From: Caryophanales bacterium UBA6259
Lineage (GTDB): Bacteria > Bacillota > Bacilli > Tepidibacillales > Tepidibacillaceae
NCBI GenBank assembly: GCA_002441135.1
Contig: DJVJ01000051.1
Span: forward strand, 76,563-140,562
Direction: 5' to 3'
DNA length: 64,000 nt
Position numbers and translations under genes: made by a program. Below the pieces are notes generated by a model, which saw nothing but the letters and a program-made list of their open reading frames with translations, did no database searches and had not been told where the DNA came from. Below are positions 27,438 through 36,968 of this stretch, piece by piece. How positions within the stretch are numbered: position 1 is the stretch's first letter; every line of letters begins with the position of its first letter.

Positions 27438-27528
27438 CAAAAATACCATTTCAAAAATAGTTTGAGAATACTCTGATATTTGTTTAGAATGGAAATAAGT
27501 TATATTCCTAAGCTTTGGAGATGAGAAG

Positions 27529-28497
27529 ATGAAAACGGTAATGCTATTAACCACAGGTGGAACGATTGCAAGCTCTAGAGATGAGAAAACGGGATTGCTT
27601 GTTTCAGGAGGACTTACAGGTGAAAAGCTAGCAGAGCTTTGCTCTCTACCATCACATATTAAGGTAATGGTAGAATCGGTTTTTCAAATCCCTAGCAATC
27701 ACATGACCTTTGAAAAGCTACTTGAGTTAAAAAATAAGATAGAAGGTATTTATCAGAATCCGGATATTGATGGTATTGTTATTACTCATGGAACAGATAC
27801 CTTGGAGGAAACTGCTTATTTTTTAGACTTAACGATAGCGGATGAAAGACCGGTTGTAATTACTGGCTCCCAAAGAGGGCCATTGGAGCTTGGTACTGAT
27901 GCATTTACTAATATTAAGCATGCGGTTTTGGTGGCCGCTGAGCCTTCAAGCAGAAATAACGGAACAACTGTTTTATTTAATGAAAAAATTTGGACTGCCC
28001 GTCACGTCAAAAAAGGACATGCCTCCAATCTAGATGCGTTCCATTCTCCGGGATTTGGCTATATCGGTATCGTAGATCAAGAGCAGGTCTATTATTATCA
28101 AAAGCCAATCCTAAGAGAGAATTATTCCCTAAAAAAAGTAGTACCTCTAGTAGAGGGAATTAAGCTTTATTTAGGAAATGACGGTAAATTTATCGAGTAT
28201 GCTGTCCAAATAGGGGCCAAGGGAATTGTCTTAGAAGGAGCTGGGAGAGGACATATTCCTCCAGCAACACTAGAAGCAGTCTCCTTAGCCATCAAAAAAG
28301 GAATAAAGGTAGTTCTTACAACAAGTGCAGATGAAGGCGAAGTCTATCCTGTCTATACCTTTCCTGGAAGTGCCTATGATTTACAAACCAGAGGGGTTAT
28401 TCTTGGCAAGGATTACGATAGTAAAAAAGCAAGAATCAAGCTAGCCGTTTTACTGGCAGCAGATATTACCGATATAGAGAAAAAATTTCAGCAGTAA
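27529..28497 (+). CDS. L-asparaginase, cytoplasmic
   Basis: This 322-residue enzyme hydrolyses asparagine to aspartate and ammonia. The first catalytic threonine is Thr12 in TTGGTIAS and the second motif is THGTDTLEETAYF (Thr89, Asp90). There is no signal peptide, so it should be cytoplasmic. GGAGATGAGAAG precedes the ATG. The next gene follows after 24 bases, suggesting a two-gene operon for amino-acid or C4-acid use. Confidence 0.92.
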   Translation: MKTVMLLTTGGTIASSRDEKTGLLVSGGLTGEKLAELCSLPSHIKVMVESVFQIPSNHMTFEKLLELKNKIEGIYQNPDIDGIVITHGTDTLEETAYFLDLTIADERPVVITGSQRGPLELGTDAFTNIKHAVLVAAEPSSRNNGTTVLFNEKIWTARHVKKGHASNLDAFHSPGFGYIGIVDQEQVYYYQKPILRENYSLKKVVPLVEGIKLYLGNDGKFIEYAVQIGAKGIVLEGAGRGHIPPATLEAVSLAIKKGIKVVLTTSADEGEVYPVYTFPGSAYDLQTRGVILGKDYDSKKARIKLAVLLAADITDIEKKFQQ

Positions 28498-28521
28498 TCT
28501 CAAAAAAGGGGAGAACACACA

Positions 28522-29580
28522 ATGAAAAAACTTAACATTGCAGCATTACCTGGGGATGGAATTGGAAAAGAAGTAGTACCTGAAGCGATTAGAGTATTAA
28601 ACACAGTAGCCGAGGTTCATGGGGGATTAGAATTTAACTTTGATACATATGATTGGAACTGTGAATATTATCTAAAGCATGGCCAAATGATGCCAGACAA
28701 TGCAATGGATATTCTAAAAAGCTATGATGCGATCTTCTTAGGTGCTGTAGGTGACCCGAATCTTGTACCTGATCATATCTCTTTATGGGGAATGCTGATT
28801 AAAATACGACGTGAATTTGAGCAGGTAATTAATCTTCGTCCAGCAAAGCAATTACGAGGGATTAAATCCCCACTAGCAAACCCAAACAACTTTGACTTGA
28901 TTGTAGTCAGAGAAAACAGTGAGGGAGAGTATAGTGAAGCAGGAGGAAGAATACATCAAGGCGAAGATGAAATCGCCATTCAAAATGCGGTCTTTACCCG
29001 AAAAGGAACAGAAAGAGCAATGGAATATGCATTCCAATTAGCGAAAACTAGAAAAAATCATGTAACTAGTGCGACTAAATCGAACGGAATTGTACATTCC
29101 ATGCCATTTTGGGATTCCGTTTTTAAAGATGTGGCCAATAGATATCCTGATACCAAAACAAATTCCTTTCATGTAGATGCATTAGCAGCCTTCTTTGTAA
29201 CTCGCCCACAGATTTTTGATGTCATTGTTGCTAGTAATCTATTTGGAGATATTCTTACAGATATAGGTGCAGCAATTATGGGAAGCATCGGAATAGCTCC
29301 AGCAGCCAATATCAATATCAATGGAAAGTACCCTTCCATGTTTGAACCAGTTCATGGCTCTGCTCCAGATATTTATGGAAAGGGAATTGCGAATCCGGTC
29401 GCACAAATTTGGACAGGGAAAATGATGCTAGATCATTTTGGGGAGCATGAAGTTGCCGCAAAGCTACTTGAAGTAGTTGAGGATGTTTTAGAAGCTGGAA
29501 TTAAAACAGCAGATATAGGTGGTACCGCTAAGACCACAGAATTTACGGGTGAGGTAATTAAGAGATTAAAGCAATTATAA
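28522..29580 (+). CDS. Tartrate/D-malate dehydrogenase-type beta-decarboxylating dehydrogenase
   Basis: This 352-residue protein belongs to the isopropylmalate/isocitrate dehydrogenase superfamily (LPGDGIGKEV at the start, VHGSAPDIYGKGIANP near the end). The phrases GAVGDPNLVPDHISLWG and REFEQVINLRPAKQ are typical of the tartrate dehydrogenase/D-malate decarboxylating branch (DmlA, B. subtilis YcsA) rather than LeuB. It should oxidise D-malate or tartrate with NAD+. The exact substrate is uncertain. It probably shares a transcript with the asparaginase gene. Confidence 0.85.
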   Translation: MKKLNIAALPGDGIGKEVVPEAIRVLNTVAEVHGGLEFNFDTYDWNCEYYLKHGQMMPDNAMDILKSYDAIFLGAVGDPNLVPDHISLWGMLIKIRREFEQVINLRPAKQLRGIKSPLANPNNFDLIVVRENSEGEYSEAGGRIHQGEDEIAIQNAVFTRKGTERAMEYAFQLAKTRKNHVTSATKSNGIVHSMPFWDSVFKDVANRYPDTKTNSFHVDALAAFFVTRPQIFDVIVASNLFGDILTDIGAAIMGSIGIAPAANININGKYPSMFEPVHGSAPDIYGKGIANPVAQIWTGKMMLDHFGEHEVAAKLLEVVEDVLEAGIKTADIGGTAKTTEFTGEVIKRLKQL

Positions 29581-29605
29581 ATTAAACTTTTTAAGTGTTA
29601 CTTTT

Positions 29606-29634
29606 AAAGAGCAAGGTGAACCCTTGCTCTTTTT
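29606..29634 (+). terminator. Intrinsic terminator after the dehydrogenase gene
   Basis: AAAGAGCAAGG pairs with CCTTGCTCTTT around a short TGAAC loop, followed by T5. Confidence 0.9.
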
Positions 29635-29696
29635 GCACTTTGTCTAATGGAAAAGTTAGAAATCGATATAAAAAATTAGCAGGATTTTACATTATT

Positions 29697-29725
29697 TTGT
29701 CGAAACTGAAAGAGGTAAGTATATT
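29697..29725 (+). promoter_or_regulatory. Sigma-A promoter of the SLH repeat protein
   Basis: TTGTCG (29697-29702), a 17-base spacer and TATATT (29720-29725), about 23 bases before the ATG. Confidence 0.55.
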
Positions 29726-29747
29726 TTTAACTTCAAGGAGTGATTAG

Positions 29748-32345
29748 ATGAAATACCATAAATATGGGTACCTTTTTTTATCTTTCGTATTATTCATATC
29801 TTTATTATCAATTAGTCCTGATGTAATAAAGGCTGCAGACAATAACACTTTTACAGATGTAACAGATACTCATTGGGCCTATCAGCACATACTTAAAATG
29901 GAGTTGAGAGGAATAGTTACAGGATATACTGATGGTCAGTTCAGGCCTGAGAAAGCAGTCTCTCAACTTGAAGCAATTATCATGGCCATAAGACAAATGG
30001 GACTACAAGATCAAATCAATACAGTGGATGCATCATCAATAGATAGTAATGCACTTGGATTACCTAAAGGATGGGATTCTGAAAAATATGTTGCTTTTGC
30101 ATTAGAAAAGGAAATTATTGATTTAGACAGTTTTGAACCAAATACAGCCGCATCACGGGCATGGGTAGCACGAATGGTTATCCGGATGATTGGTGAAGAA
30201 CAAAGTGTAGAAGATAATAAAGCAACTGATTTTTTTGATGACTTACAAATACCTACGTGGGCAAAAGGTTATGTTTCATTAGCTGTAGAAAAAAATATCG
30301 TGACAGGGTCTTTTGATGCAGTAGGTAGAAAGGTTTTTAACCCTCACGATTATGTAACAAGAGCACAATTAGCTACAATGATTAGCCGATCAGATGAATT
30401 TATGAAAGATAGTGACACTGTCTTAACAGGGGTGCTTGAGGGAGTAAATGGACAATATATATCTATTAAAAATAGTGAGAATGAAGTTCGGTCTTATTTA
30501 ATTTCAAATCAATTACTTGTTTTTAACGAAAAGGGAGAAAAAAGTATATTAGAGCAACTAATTAAAGGTGACTCCATTCGGTTTGAAAAAGATAAGCTTG
30601 GTTATATAGCTTATATTGAAAAAGTTGAGCCTTCATCCATTCAAACAAATCTAACAGGGACTGTTGTTCAACTTTTCAATGAAGATTTAATGATAACGAT
30701 TAAGGATGAAAACGGCAAATTAACAATCTATCATTTTGCACAAGGATTAGATACCTCTAAAATAACTATTGGAGAAGTGATTGAGTTTGTAATTGATTAC
30801 AACCATTTAATCAAATCATATCAAATAAGTAATGATGATCAAGCTTTAAAAGGCATTATTTATTCCCTAGATTTGAACACGAATATTCTAGTTGTAGAAA
30901 GTAATGAGCAATATCAGGCTTATACTATGGCTGAACCATTGTCAGTTGAGTATCAAGGCATTCGTTTTCCAAATGTAAAGGACCTTCAAAAAGGCGATCA
31001 AGTAGAATTAGTAGTAAATGAAAATAATCAAATTCAAACCATCAGAATGATTCAACCGTATCAAGTCTTAGAAATGAATGGGAAAATTGCAGTTATCTCT
31101 AAAACAGAACAAATAATCACTGTTCGTTTAGATGATAATTCTTTAAAAGCTTTTGATGCAGCAAGCGAACTAGAAATATATATTGAAGGTATTTCTCAAC
31201 CAACGTTTGAGGACTTGCTTGTAGGAGATGCTATTCAATTTACCACACAAGAAGGAGAAATTACAAAGTTATCTGTTAACAACCGATCTTATATCAATGA
31301 AATAAAAGGAATAGTAAAGAGCATTGATACTATTAATGGATATCTAACCATCGAAAATGCCGAAAAAAAGCTAGTTACGTTTCCTATTGATTCATATGTA
31401 ACAATAGATTTAGATATTAATGATCCAGAATTGATAGATGTTGAGATAGGAGATAAAGTAATACTCACCATTGAAAACAATAAAATTTATAAGATTAAAT
31501 TGGATAATACCTTAGAAGGAAAACTAATTTCTGTCGATGATCGTGAGGAAAAGATTGTAATTCAGACAGAATTAGAAGGAAAAAGAACGTTTCTCTTAGC
31601 TCCCGATGTAGATGTAGATATTGTTAATGTTCGCTATCCAGATTTGGGCGATTTAACAGAAGGGGACGAATTAGTCTTAATATTTGATCAGGATTTAGTT
31701 ACCGATATTCGAGTGAAAAAAGAATGGACGACTGAAATAGTAGAAGTAAATACCTTAAGAAACCGCGTTACCATAAAAGACGGCAATACAGAAAAAATAT
31801 ATTCCATTCACTCAGGAATAAAATTAGTTATACCAAATATTGTAAATCCAAAGCTGGACGATATTAATGCTGGTGATACAATTAAATTGATGTTTTATGG
31901 AAATGAGCTAATTCAAGTGAGTGTTGTTCCACCTCACTATGGCTATGTTACGTCAATTAACCTTTTTCAAAAACAATTGTATTATCATACCGATAACACT
32001 CAAAAAGTAGTTAATACCAATAATGTAATAATGTACAATAATGAAAACCTAGCAATTTCATTACAACAATTAACAAAAGATGATTATATCAAAGTAATCG
32101 AAATAAATGATGAAATTGTTATTACCCAGGCGAAGAAAATTACAGGATCATTAACCACCATTAACTTAGATAATGGAAAAATTTATATTTTGGATAATAA
32201 TAATGTATATCAATTTTATGCTTTGTCTGAAAAAGTAGAAGTTTTTAAAGGAACAACTAATTACGATTTAGGTGATTTGCAACCTAACCAGGCTATTTCT
32301 ATCTATACTATTGATGATAAAGTAGTCGCGATAAAAATTAACTAA
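29748..32345 (+). CDS. SLH-domain surface protein with tandem beta-repeats
   Basis: This is an 865-residue secreted protein. After the signal peptide (residues 1-29, ending VIKA-AD) come three SLH modules: FTDVTDTHWAYQHI (about 35-85), a degenerate second (about 103-150) and a third (about 163-215). The remaining ~640 residues are about eight similar units of 70-80 residues, each with a beta-rich start and a closing phrase like DLQKGDQVELVVNENNQI, VEIGDKVILTIENNKI or INAGDTIKLMFYGNELI. I do not recognise the repeat as a named family. It is probably an S-layer-associated protein. CAAGGAG precedes the ATG. Confidence 0.85.
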   Translation: MKYHKYGYLFLSFVLFISLLSISPDVIKAADNNTFTDVTDTHWAYQHILKMELRGIVTGYTDGQFRPEKAVSQLEAIIMAIRQMGLQDQINTVDASSIDSNALGLPKGWDSEKYVAFALEKEIIDLDSFEPNTAASRAWVARMVIRMIGEEQSVEDNKATDFFDDLQIPTWAKGYVSLAVEKNIVTGSFDAVGRKVFNPHDYVTRAQLATMISRSDEFMKDSDTVLTGVLEGVNGQYISIKNSENEVRSYLISNQLLVFNEKGEKSILEQLIKGDSIRFEKDKLGYIAYIEKVEPSSIQTNLTGTVVQLFNEDLMITIKDENGKLTIYHFAQGLDTSKITIGEVIEFVIDYNHLIKSYQISNDDQALKGIIYSLDLNTNILVVESNEQYQAYTMAEPLSVEYQGIRFPNVKDLQKGDQVELVVNENNQIQTIRMIQPYQVLEMNGKIAVISKTEQIITVRLDDNSLKAFDAASELEIYIEGISQPTFEDLLVGDAIQFTTQEGEITKLSVNNRSYINEIKGIVKSIDTINGYLTIENAEKKLVTFPIDSYVTIDLDINDPELIDVEIGDKVILTIENNKIYKIKLDNTLEGKLISVDDREEKIVIQTELEGKRTFLLAPDVDVDIVNVRYPDLGDLTEGDELVLIFDQDLVTDIRVKKEWTTEIVEVNTLRNRVTIKDGNTEKIYSIHSGIKLVIPNIVNPKLDDINAGDTIKLMFYGNELIQVSVVPPHYGYVTSINLFQKQLYYHTDNTQKVVNTNNVIMYNNENLAISLQQLTKDDYIKVIEINDEIVITQAKKITGSLTTINLDNGKIYILDNNNVYQFYALSEKVEVFKGTTNYDLGDLQPNQAISIYTIDDKVVAIKIN

Positions 32346-32358
32346 TTGTAGCTGTAAC

Positions 32359-32394
32359 AAAAGATTCTACATTAATTTAAGTAGAATCTTTTTG
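32359..32394 (+). terminator. Intrinsic terminator after the SLH protein
   Basis: AAAAGATTCTAC pairs with GTAGAATCTTTT around ATTAATTTAA, followed by TG and more T. Confidence 0.88.
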
Positions 32395-32493
32395 TTTGAT
32401 TAAATCGAAGTTAAAAATACAAACTTCCATTACAATGAAATTAAGACCCTCTTTTCTTTTATCATAAAAAAGGATTATAATAGAACTTGTTAA

Positions 32494-32529
32494 AACTGAC
32501 TGGTCAGTTCTGAAAATGGAAGATATAAT
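32494..32529 (+). promoter_or_regulatory. TetR-type operator overlapping the RND operon promoter
   Basis: AACTGAC-TG-GTCAGTT (32494-32509) is a perfect 16-base palindrome of TetR-family operator type. TGGTCA (32501-32506) inside it can serve as -35, with a 17-base spacer to TATAAT (32524-32529). A further half-site GTCAGT lies at 32537-32542. The TetR gene at the end of this operon is the obvious candidate ligand; binding is inferred. Confidence 0.65.
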
Positions 32530-32575
32530 ATTTCTAGTCAGTGAAACTTAAACATGTATAAATGGAGGAGAACAC

Positions 32576-33808
32576 ATGAAGAAGTTATTTCCCTGGTTCA
32601 TATTAACCTTAATCATAACGTTGATTGGGGCTGGTTGTTCTTTACAGGATAAAGAGCAGGAAACGGAAACAGCAAAGCCAGTACCTGTTATTGTACAAAA
32701 AGTGGAGAAAAAGCATTTTGAAACCACTGAACGATATGTAGGCCAAACCAAAGCGAGTCAAGATGTATATCTCATCTCTAAAATGACTGGCAAAGTAGAG
32801 GAAGTATATGTGAAACAAGGAGATACAGTGAAAGAAGATCAGGTTATCATCAAACTAGATGACCAAGATGCTGTTAATTCACTAAGGCAAGCACAAGCAG
32901 GCTATGAATCGGCTTTAAATAATCTATTACAAGCAAAAGAAAGACAGGGTAGTGGAGTGATTCAAGCACAATCACAATTTAATCAAGCTAAGTTAGCTTT
33001 AGAACAGGCAAAAACTAATTTAGAGAGAACGAAACAATTATATGAATCAGAGGCAGTTACAAAATCCCAGCTTGAGCAAGCTGAGGCAGCATATAACCAA
33101 GCCCAGAACTCCTTTAATGTAGCACAAGATGCTCTAGATAAAGCGGATTCCACAGCAAACATTGGTGCATTAGAATCAGCTGTCGAACAAGCAAAAATTG
33201 GAGTAGAGCAAGCCCAAAGAGCAGTAACAGAGACAAAAATCAAGGCACCAATCGCTGGTAAGATTGCATCTATTAATGTAGGTGTGGGAGATATCGCTAG
33301 TCCGCAATCCCCGATTGGCCAAATGGTCAGCACCGAAAATATGATTGTTCAATTAAACATTACGGAAACCTCTCTAAAGCTATTTACAGAAGGGAAAGAA
33401 CTAGAGGTCAATGTTCCAAGCATAAGCAAAAGCTTTAAAGGTAAGATCACCTTTGTTGCCCCTGCTGCAAACCAAACGATGAGCTTCCCTGTTGAAATTT
33501 CCGTGGAAAATCCAGAGCACCAAATTAAACCTGGAATGCTTGTTGAGGTAAAAATTATAACAGCGGTACAGGATGAAATTGTGATACCAACAAAAGCGAT
33601 TATTGGTAGCGGACAGGATGCTATTGTCTATATCGTGAAGGATGGAAAAGCAGAAAAACGCTCCATCAAGATTAAAGAAATGTCCACAGATGAAACAATG
33701 CTTGAAGCAGGAGTGAAAGAAGGAGAAAGCCTAATTATAAAAGGCCAATATTATGTAGAGGATGGATCCGCGATTGAAACAGTGACGGAAGAAGGGAATG
33801 CTTCATGA
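32576..33808 (+). CDS. RND/HlyD-family efflux adaptor lipoprotein
   Basis: The 410-residue adaptor has a lipoprotein signal (lipobox IGAGC near residue 21), a biotinyl-lipoyl half (VEEVYVKQGDTVKEDQ), a long Gln/Ala-rich helical hairpin (about residues 105-220) and the second lipoyl half (TKIKAPIAGKIASINVGVG). In Gram-negatives such proteins join an RND pump to an outer-membrane channel. Here it is a lipid-anchored partner of the next gene, which it overlaps by four bases (ATGA). Confidence 0.92.
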   Translation: MKKLFPWFILTLIITLIGAGCSLQDKEQETETAKPVPVIVQKVEKKHFETTERYVGQTKASQDVYLISKMTGKVEEVYVKQGDTVKEDQVIIKLDDQDAVNSLRQAQAGYESALNNLLQAKERQGSGVIQAQSQFNQAKLALEQAKTNLERTKQLYESEAVTKSQLEQAEAAYNQAQNSFNVAQDALDKADSTANIGALESAVEQAKIGVEQAQRAVTETKIKAPIAGKIASINVGVGDIASPQSPIGQMVSTENMIVQLNITETSLKLFTEGKELEVNVPSISKSFKGKITFVAPAANQTMSFPVEISVENPEHQIKPGMLVEVKIITAVQDEIVIPTKAIIGSGQDAIVYIVKDGKAEKRSIKIKEMSTDETMLEAGVKEGESLIIKGQYYVEDGSAIETVTEEGNAS

Positions 33809-36800
33809 AAATCGTAGAAACTTCTGTCAAAAGGCCAATTGGCGTTATTATGATCATTTTGGCCCTCATTTTAATGGGCTCAATTTCTCTAAAAAATTTA
33901 GCACTTGATCTTTATCCCGAATTAAATTTACCGATTGGTATAGTGGTTACAGAGTATGAAGGTGCTGCTCCTCAAGAAGTAGAAAAGCTTGTGACGAATA
34001 CACTAGAAGGAACCTTAGGAACAGTAGAAGGAATCAAAAAAATTCAATCCACTTCCTCGCAAGGCCAATCCTTGGTTATTTTGCAATTTGATTGGGGCTC
34101 CAATATGGATGCCAAAATCAATAGTATGCGGGATAAATTGGACTTAGTGACCAACTTCCTACCAGAGGATGCTGGAAAGCCTTTAGTATTAAAGATTGAC
34201 CCAACTGCAATGCCAATTGCTAGATTATCTGTATCTGGAAATATTGATTCAGCACGTTTAACACAAATCACAGAGGATATTGTGAAGCCCCGACTAGAAA
34301 GAACGCCTGGGGTTGCTCAGGTTAGTGTGATTGGGGCAAAAGAGAAGGAAGTAAAGGTAGAGGTTTCACCGTTATATCTACAAGGATATGGATTAAGTCT
34401 AAATACGATTATTCAAATTCTAGGCTCTGAAAATCTATCGGCCTCTGCTGGAACTTTACCAAAAGGAGATCGAGAGATTTCTTTAAGGATTAATGGAGAA
34501 TTTGAAAATATAGAGCAGATCAAAGATATATTAATCCCATTACCAAAGGGAGGAACTGTAAAGCTAAGTGATGTGGCTAAGGTTTCTGAGGTCTTTAAAG
34601 AGACTACTGAAATTACCAAGGTATCAGGAAAGCCTTCCTTAAGTATTGATATATCGAAGAAGTCTGATGGAAATACCATTCAGGTAGCCAATGAATTATA
34701 TCAATCGATTGAAGAAATAAACAAGCATGTACCAGAAGGAGTTAAAATTGATTTTGTTTATGATTTATCGATTTTTATCCGACAGTCCGTCGACAATGTG
34801 ATCCAGAACCTTATTATCGGAGGAATTCTGGCGATTGTGATTCTTTACCTATTTTTACGCAATATCCGTTCTACAATGGTTATTGGAATTACGATGCCAG
34901 TGGCTGTTATTACTACATTTAATCTTATCTATTTTACCGGTGAAAGCCTAAACCTGCTAACCCTTGGGGGATTAGCCTTGGGTATTGGAATGATGGTAGA
35001 CAGTGCCATTGTTATTTTGGAAAATATTTATCGTCATAGAGAGCAGGGAAGTAGTTTAGTAGAGGCGGCAATTGAAGGGACTAAAGAGGTAGGACCTGCA
35101 GTAATTGCATCTACCTTAACAACAGTTGCAGTTTTCCTACCAATTGTCTTTGTAAAAGGTTTAGCAGCAGAGTTGTTCCGTCCATTAGCTCTTACAGTAA
35201 GCTTTGCCTTACTAGCATCTTTAATTGCTTCAATTACAGTCGTACCAATGTTATCCGCAAAGCTTTTAAAGGATAATCAAGAGCTGCAAAAAGGGAACTT
35301 CCTAAAGAATCTCATCTATTATCCATTAGAAGGCTTTCATAAGATGATGGATAAGGTATACCATGGATATTCTAAAGCATTAGCATGGGGTTTAAAACGC
35401 CGGAAAACGGTTGTTTTTGGGACCATTATTGCTATTGCGGTTACCTTTGCTTTAGTACCTCTTGTAGGAACAGAGTTTATTCCAGCCATGGATCAAGGGG
35501 AAATCAATATTGATGTTACCTTACCAGAGGGAACACAGTTAACCGAAACGGATAGAACTGTAAGCTTAATCGAAAAAGAACTATCAGAAATTGAAGAAGT
35601 AGTCACTATTTTTACTAGTGCTGGTAGTGGTGGAGCAATGCAAATGGGACTGCCGAGTGGAAACATCGGAAATCTCTATATTCGTCTAGCTCCAATTGAT
35701 GAAAGAGACCGAACAACAGATCAGGTAATGGAAGAGATTAGAGGGAAAATCTCCAAATTTCCTGGTGCAGAGGTAAAAGTGACCCAGATTCAAAGTGGGG
35801 GCTTTGGGACTTCCACTCCAATTTCTATTATGATCTCTGGAGATGATTTGATCGTACTTGAGCAAATCGCTTATCAAATTAAAGAGGTTACTGAAAAAGT
35901 GGAGGGAACTAGGAACGTTTCTACCTCAGTTGATGAGGGACGTCCTGAGATGAGAATTATCGTTGATCGAGATAAGGCGGCAGCTTATGGCCTAAACTTT
36001 GCCCAAATTGTATCTACAGTAAGAACAGGATTTAATGGACAGGTAGCTACTCGTTTCCGTTCTGAGGGCACTGAACTGGATGTAAGAGTTACCCTTCCAG
36101 ATGAATATAAGCAAGATATGAATCAGATAGGGGATATTACCCTTGCATCACCTTTTGGAAGTCAAATTCCATTAAAAGAGGTAGCGGAGATTGTAGAGAT
36201 AAAAGGTCCTGCAAAAATCCAACGTGAGGACCAACGAAGACAGGTTACTGTTGGTAGTGATATTGTTGGTCGTGATTTAGGTAGTATTACCACAGACATT
36301 CAAGCGGAAATTGATAAATTAAACATTCCAGAGGGTTATATTGTAGAAATTGGTGGGCAAGTAAAAGAGATGACTGATGCCTTTGGTGATTTACAATATG
36401 CCTTAATTTTAGCCGTCTTCTTAGTCTATATGGTGATGGCGGTTCAATTTGAAGCGGTAACCTATCCGTTTATCATCATGTTTTCTATGCCAGCAACCTT
36501 TATTGGGATTATTGTAGGGTTGGTGCTGTTAGGACACCCATTAAGTATTCCTGCCTTTATTGGAATAATTGTCTTAGCAGGTATTGTTGTTAATAATGCG
36601 ATTGTATTGATTGACTATGTTAATATTCTTCGGAAACGAGGAATGAATAGAGAAGAGGCAATATTAAAAGCAGGGCCAAATCGTCTTCGTCCAATTTTGA
36701 TGACTACATTAACCACCATTTTAGGTCTTGTGCCATTAATGCTAGGAATAGGTGAAGGTGCTGAAACTCAAGCACCAATGGCCACTGTAGTAATCTTTGG

Positions 36801-36924
36801 ATTAAGCTTTTCTACCTTAGTTACCTTAATTTTAGTTCCTGTAATCTATACCTATGTGGATGATTTAGAACGCTGGTTTATGAAAAAACTGGATAAACTC
36901 AGCTATCGTCACAAAGAAGTATAG
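33805..36924 (+). CDS. RND superfamily efflux pump (AcrB/HAE-type)
   Basis: The 1039-residue pump has 12 membrane helices and two large external loops (about residues 30-330 and 560-860). The N-terminal ETSVKRPIGVIMIILALI and central GGLALGIGMMVDSAIVIL are characteristic. The proton-relay pair is Asp399-Ser400 (VDSAIV) instead of Asp-Asp as in AcrB, and TM10 reads GIVVNNAIVLIDY. Relatives in Firmicutes include SwrC/YerP. The substrate is unknown. It sits between adaptor and TetR genes, with no outer-membrane factor, as expected for a Gram-positive. Confidence 0.93.
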   Translation: MKIVETSVKRPIGVIMIILALILMGSISLKNLALDLYPELNLPIGIVVTEYEGAAPQEVEKLVTNTLEGTLGTVEGIKKIQSTSSQGQSLVILQFDWGSNMDAKINSMRDKLDLVTNFLPEDAGKPLVLKIDPTAMPIARLSVSGNIDSARLTQITEDIVKPRLERTPGVAQVSVIGAKEKEVKVEVSPLYLQGYGLSLNTIIQILGSENLSASAGTLPKGDREISLRINGEFENIEQIKDILIPLPKGGTVKLSDVAKVSEVFKETTEITKVSGKPSLSIDISKKSDGNTIQVANELYQSIEEINKHVPEGVKIDFVYDLSIFIRQSVDNVIQNLIIGGILAIVILYLFLRNIRSTMVIGITMPVAVITTFNLIYFTGESLNLLTLGGLALGIGMMVDSAIVILENIYRHREQGSSLVEAAIEGTKEVGPAVIASTLTTVAVFLPIVFVKGLAAELFRPLALTVSFALLASLIASITVVPMLSAKLLKDNQELQKGNFLKNLIYYPLEGFHKMMDKVYHGYSKALAWGLKRRKTVVFGTIIAIAVTFALVPLVGTEFIPAMDQGEINIDVTLPEGTQLTETDRTVSLIEKELSEIEEVVTIFTSAGSGGAMQMGLPSGNIGNLYIRLAPIDERDRTTDQVMEEIRGKISKFPGAEVKVTQIQSGGFGTSTPISIMISGDDLIVLEQIAYQIKEVTEKVEGTRNVSTSVDEGRPEMRIIVDRDKAAAYGLNFAQIVSTVRTGFNGQVATRFRSEGTELDVRVTLPDEYKQDMNQIGDITLASPFGSQIPLKEVAEIVEIKGPAKIQREDQRRQVTVGSDIVGRDLGSITTDIQAEIDKLNIPEGYIVEIGGQVKEMTDAFGDLQYALILAVFLVYMVMAVQFEAVTYPFIIMFSMPATFIGIIVGLVLLGHPLSIPAFIGIIVLAGIVVNNAIVLIDYVNILRKRGMNREEAILKAGPNRLRPILMTTLTTILGLVPLMLGIGEGAETQAPMATVVIFGLSFSTLVTLILVPVIYTYVDDLERWFMKKLDKLSYRHKEV

Positions 36925-36968
36925 TGAAACAAAGAAACTTAAAAAGGAACTAAAGGGGGACATCAAGA

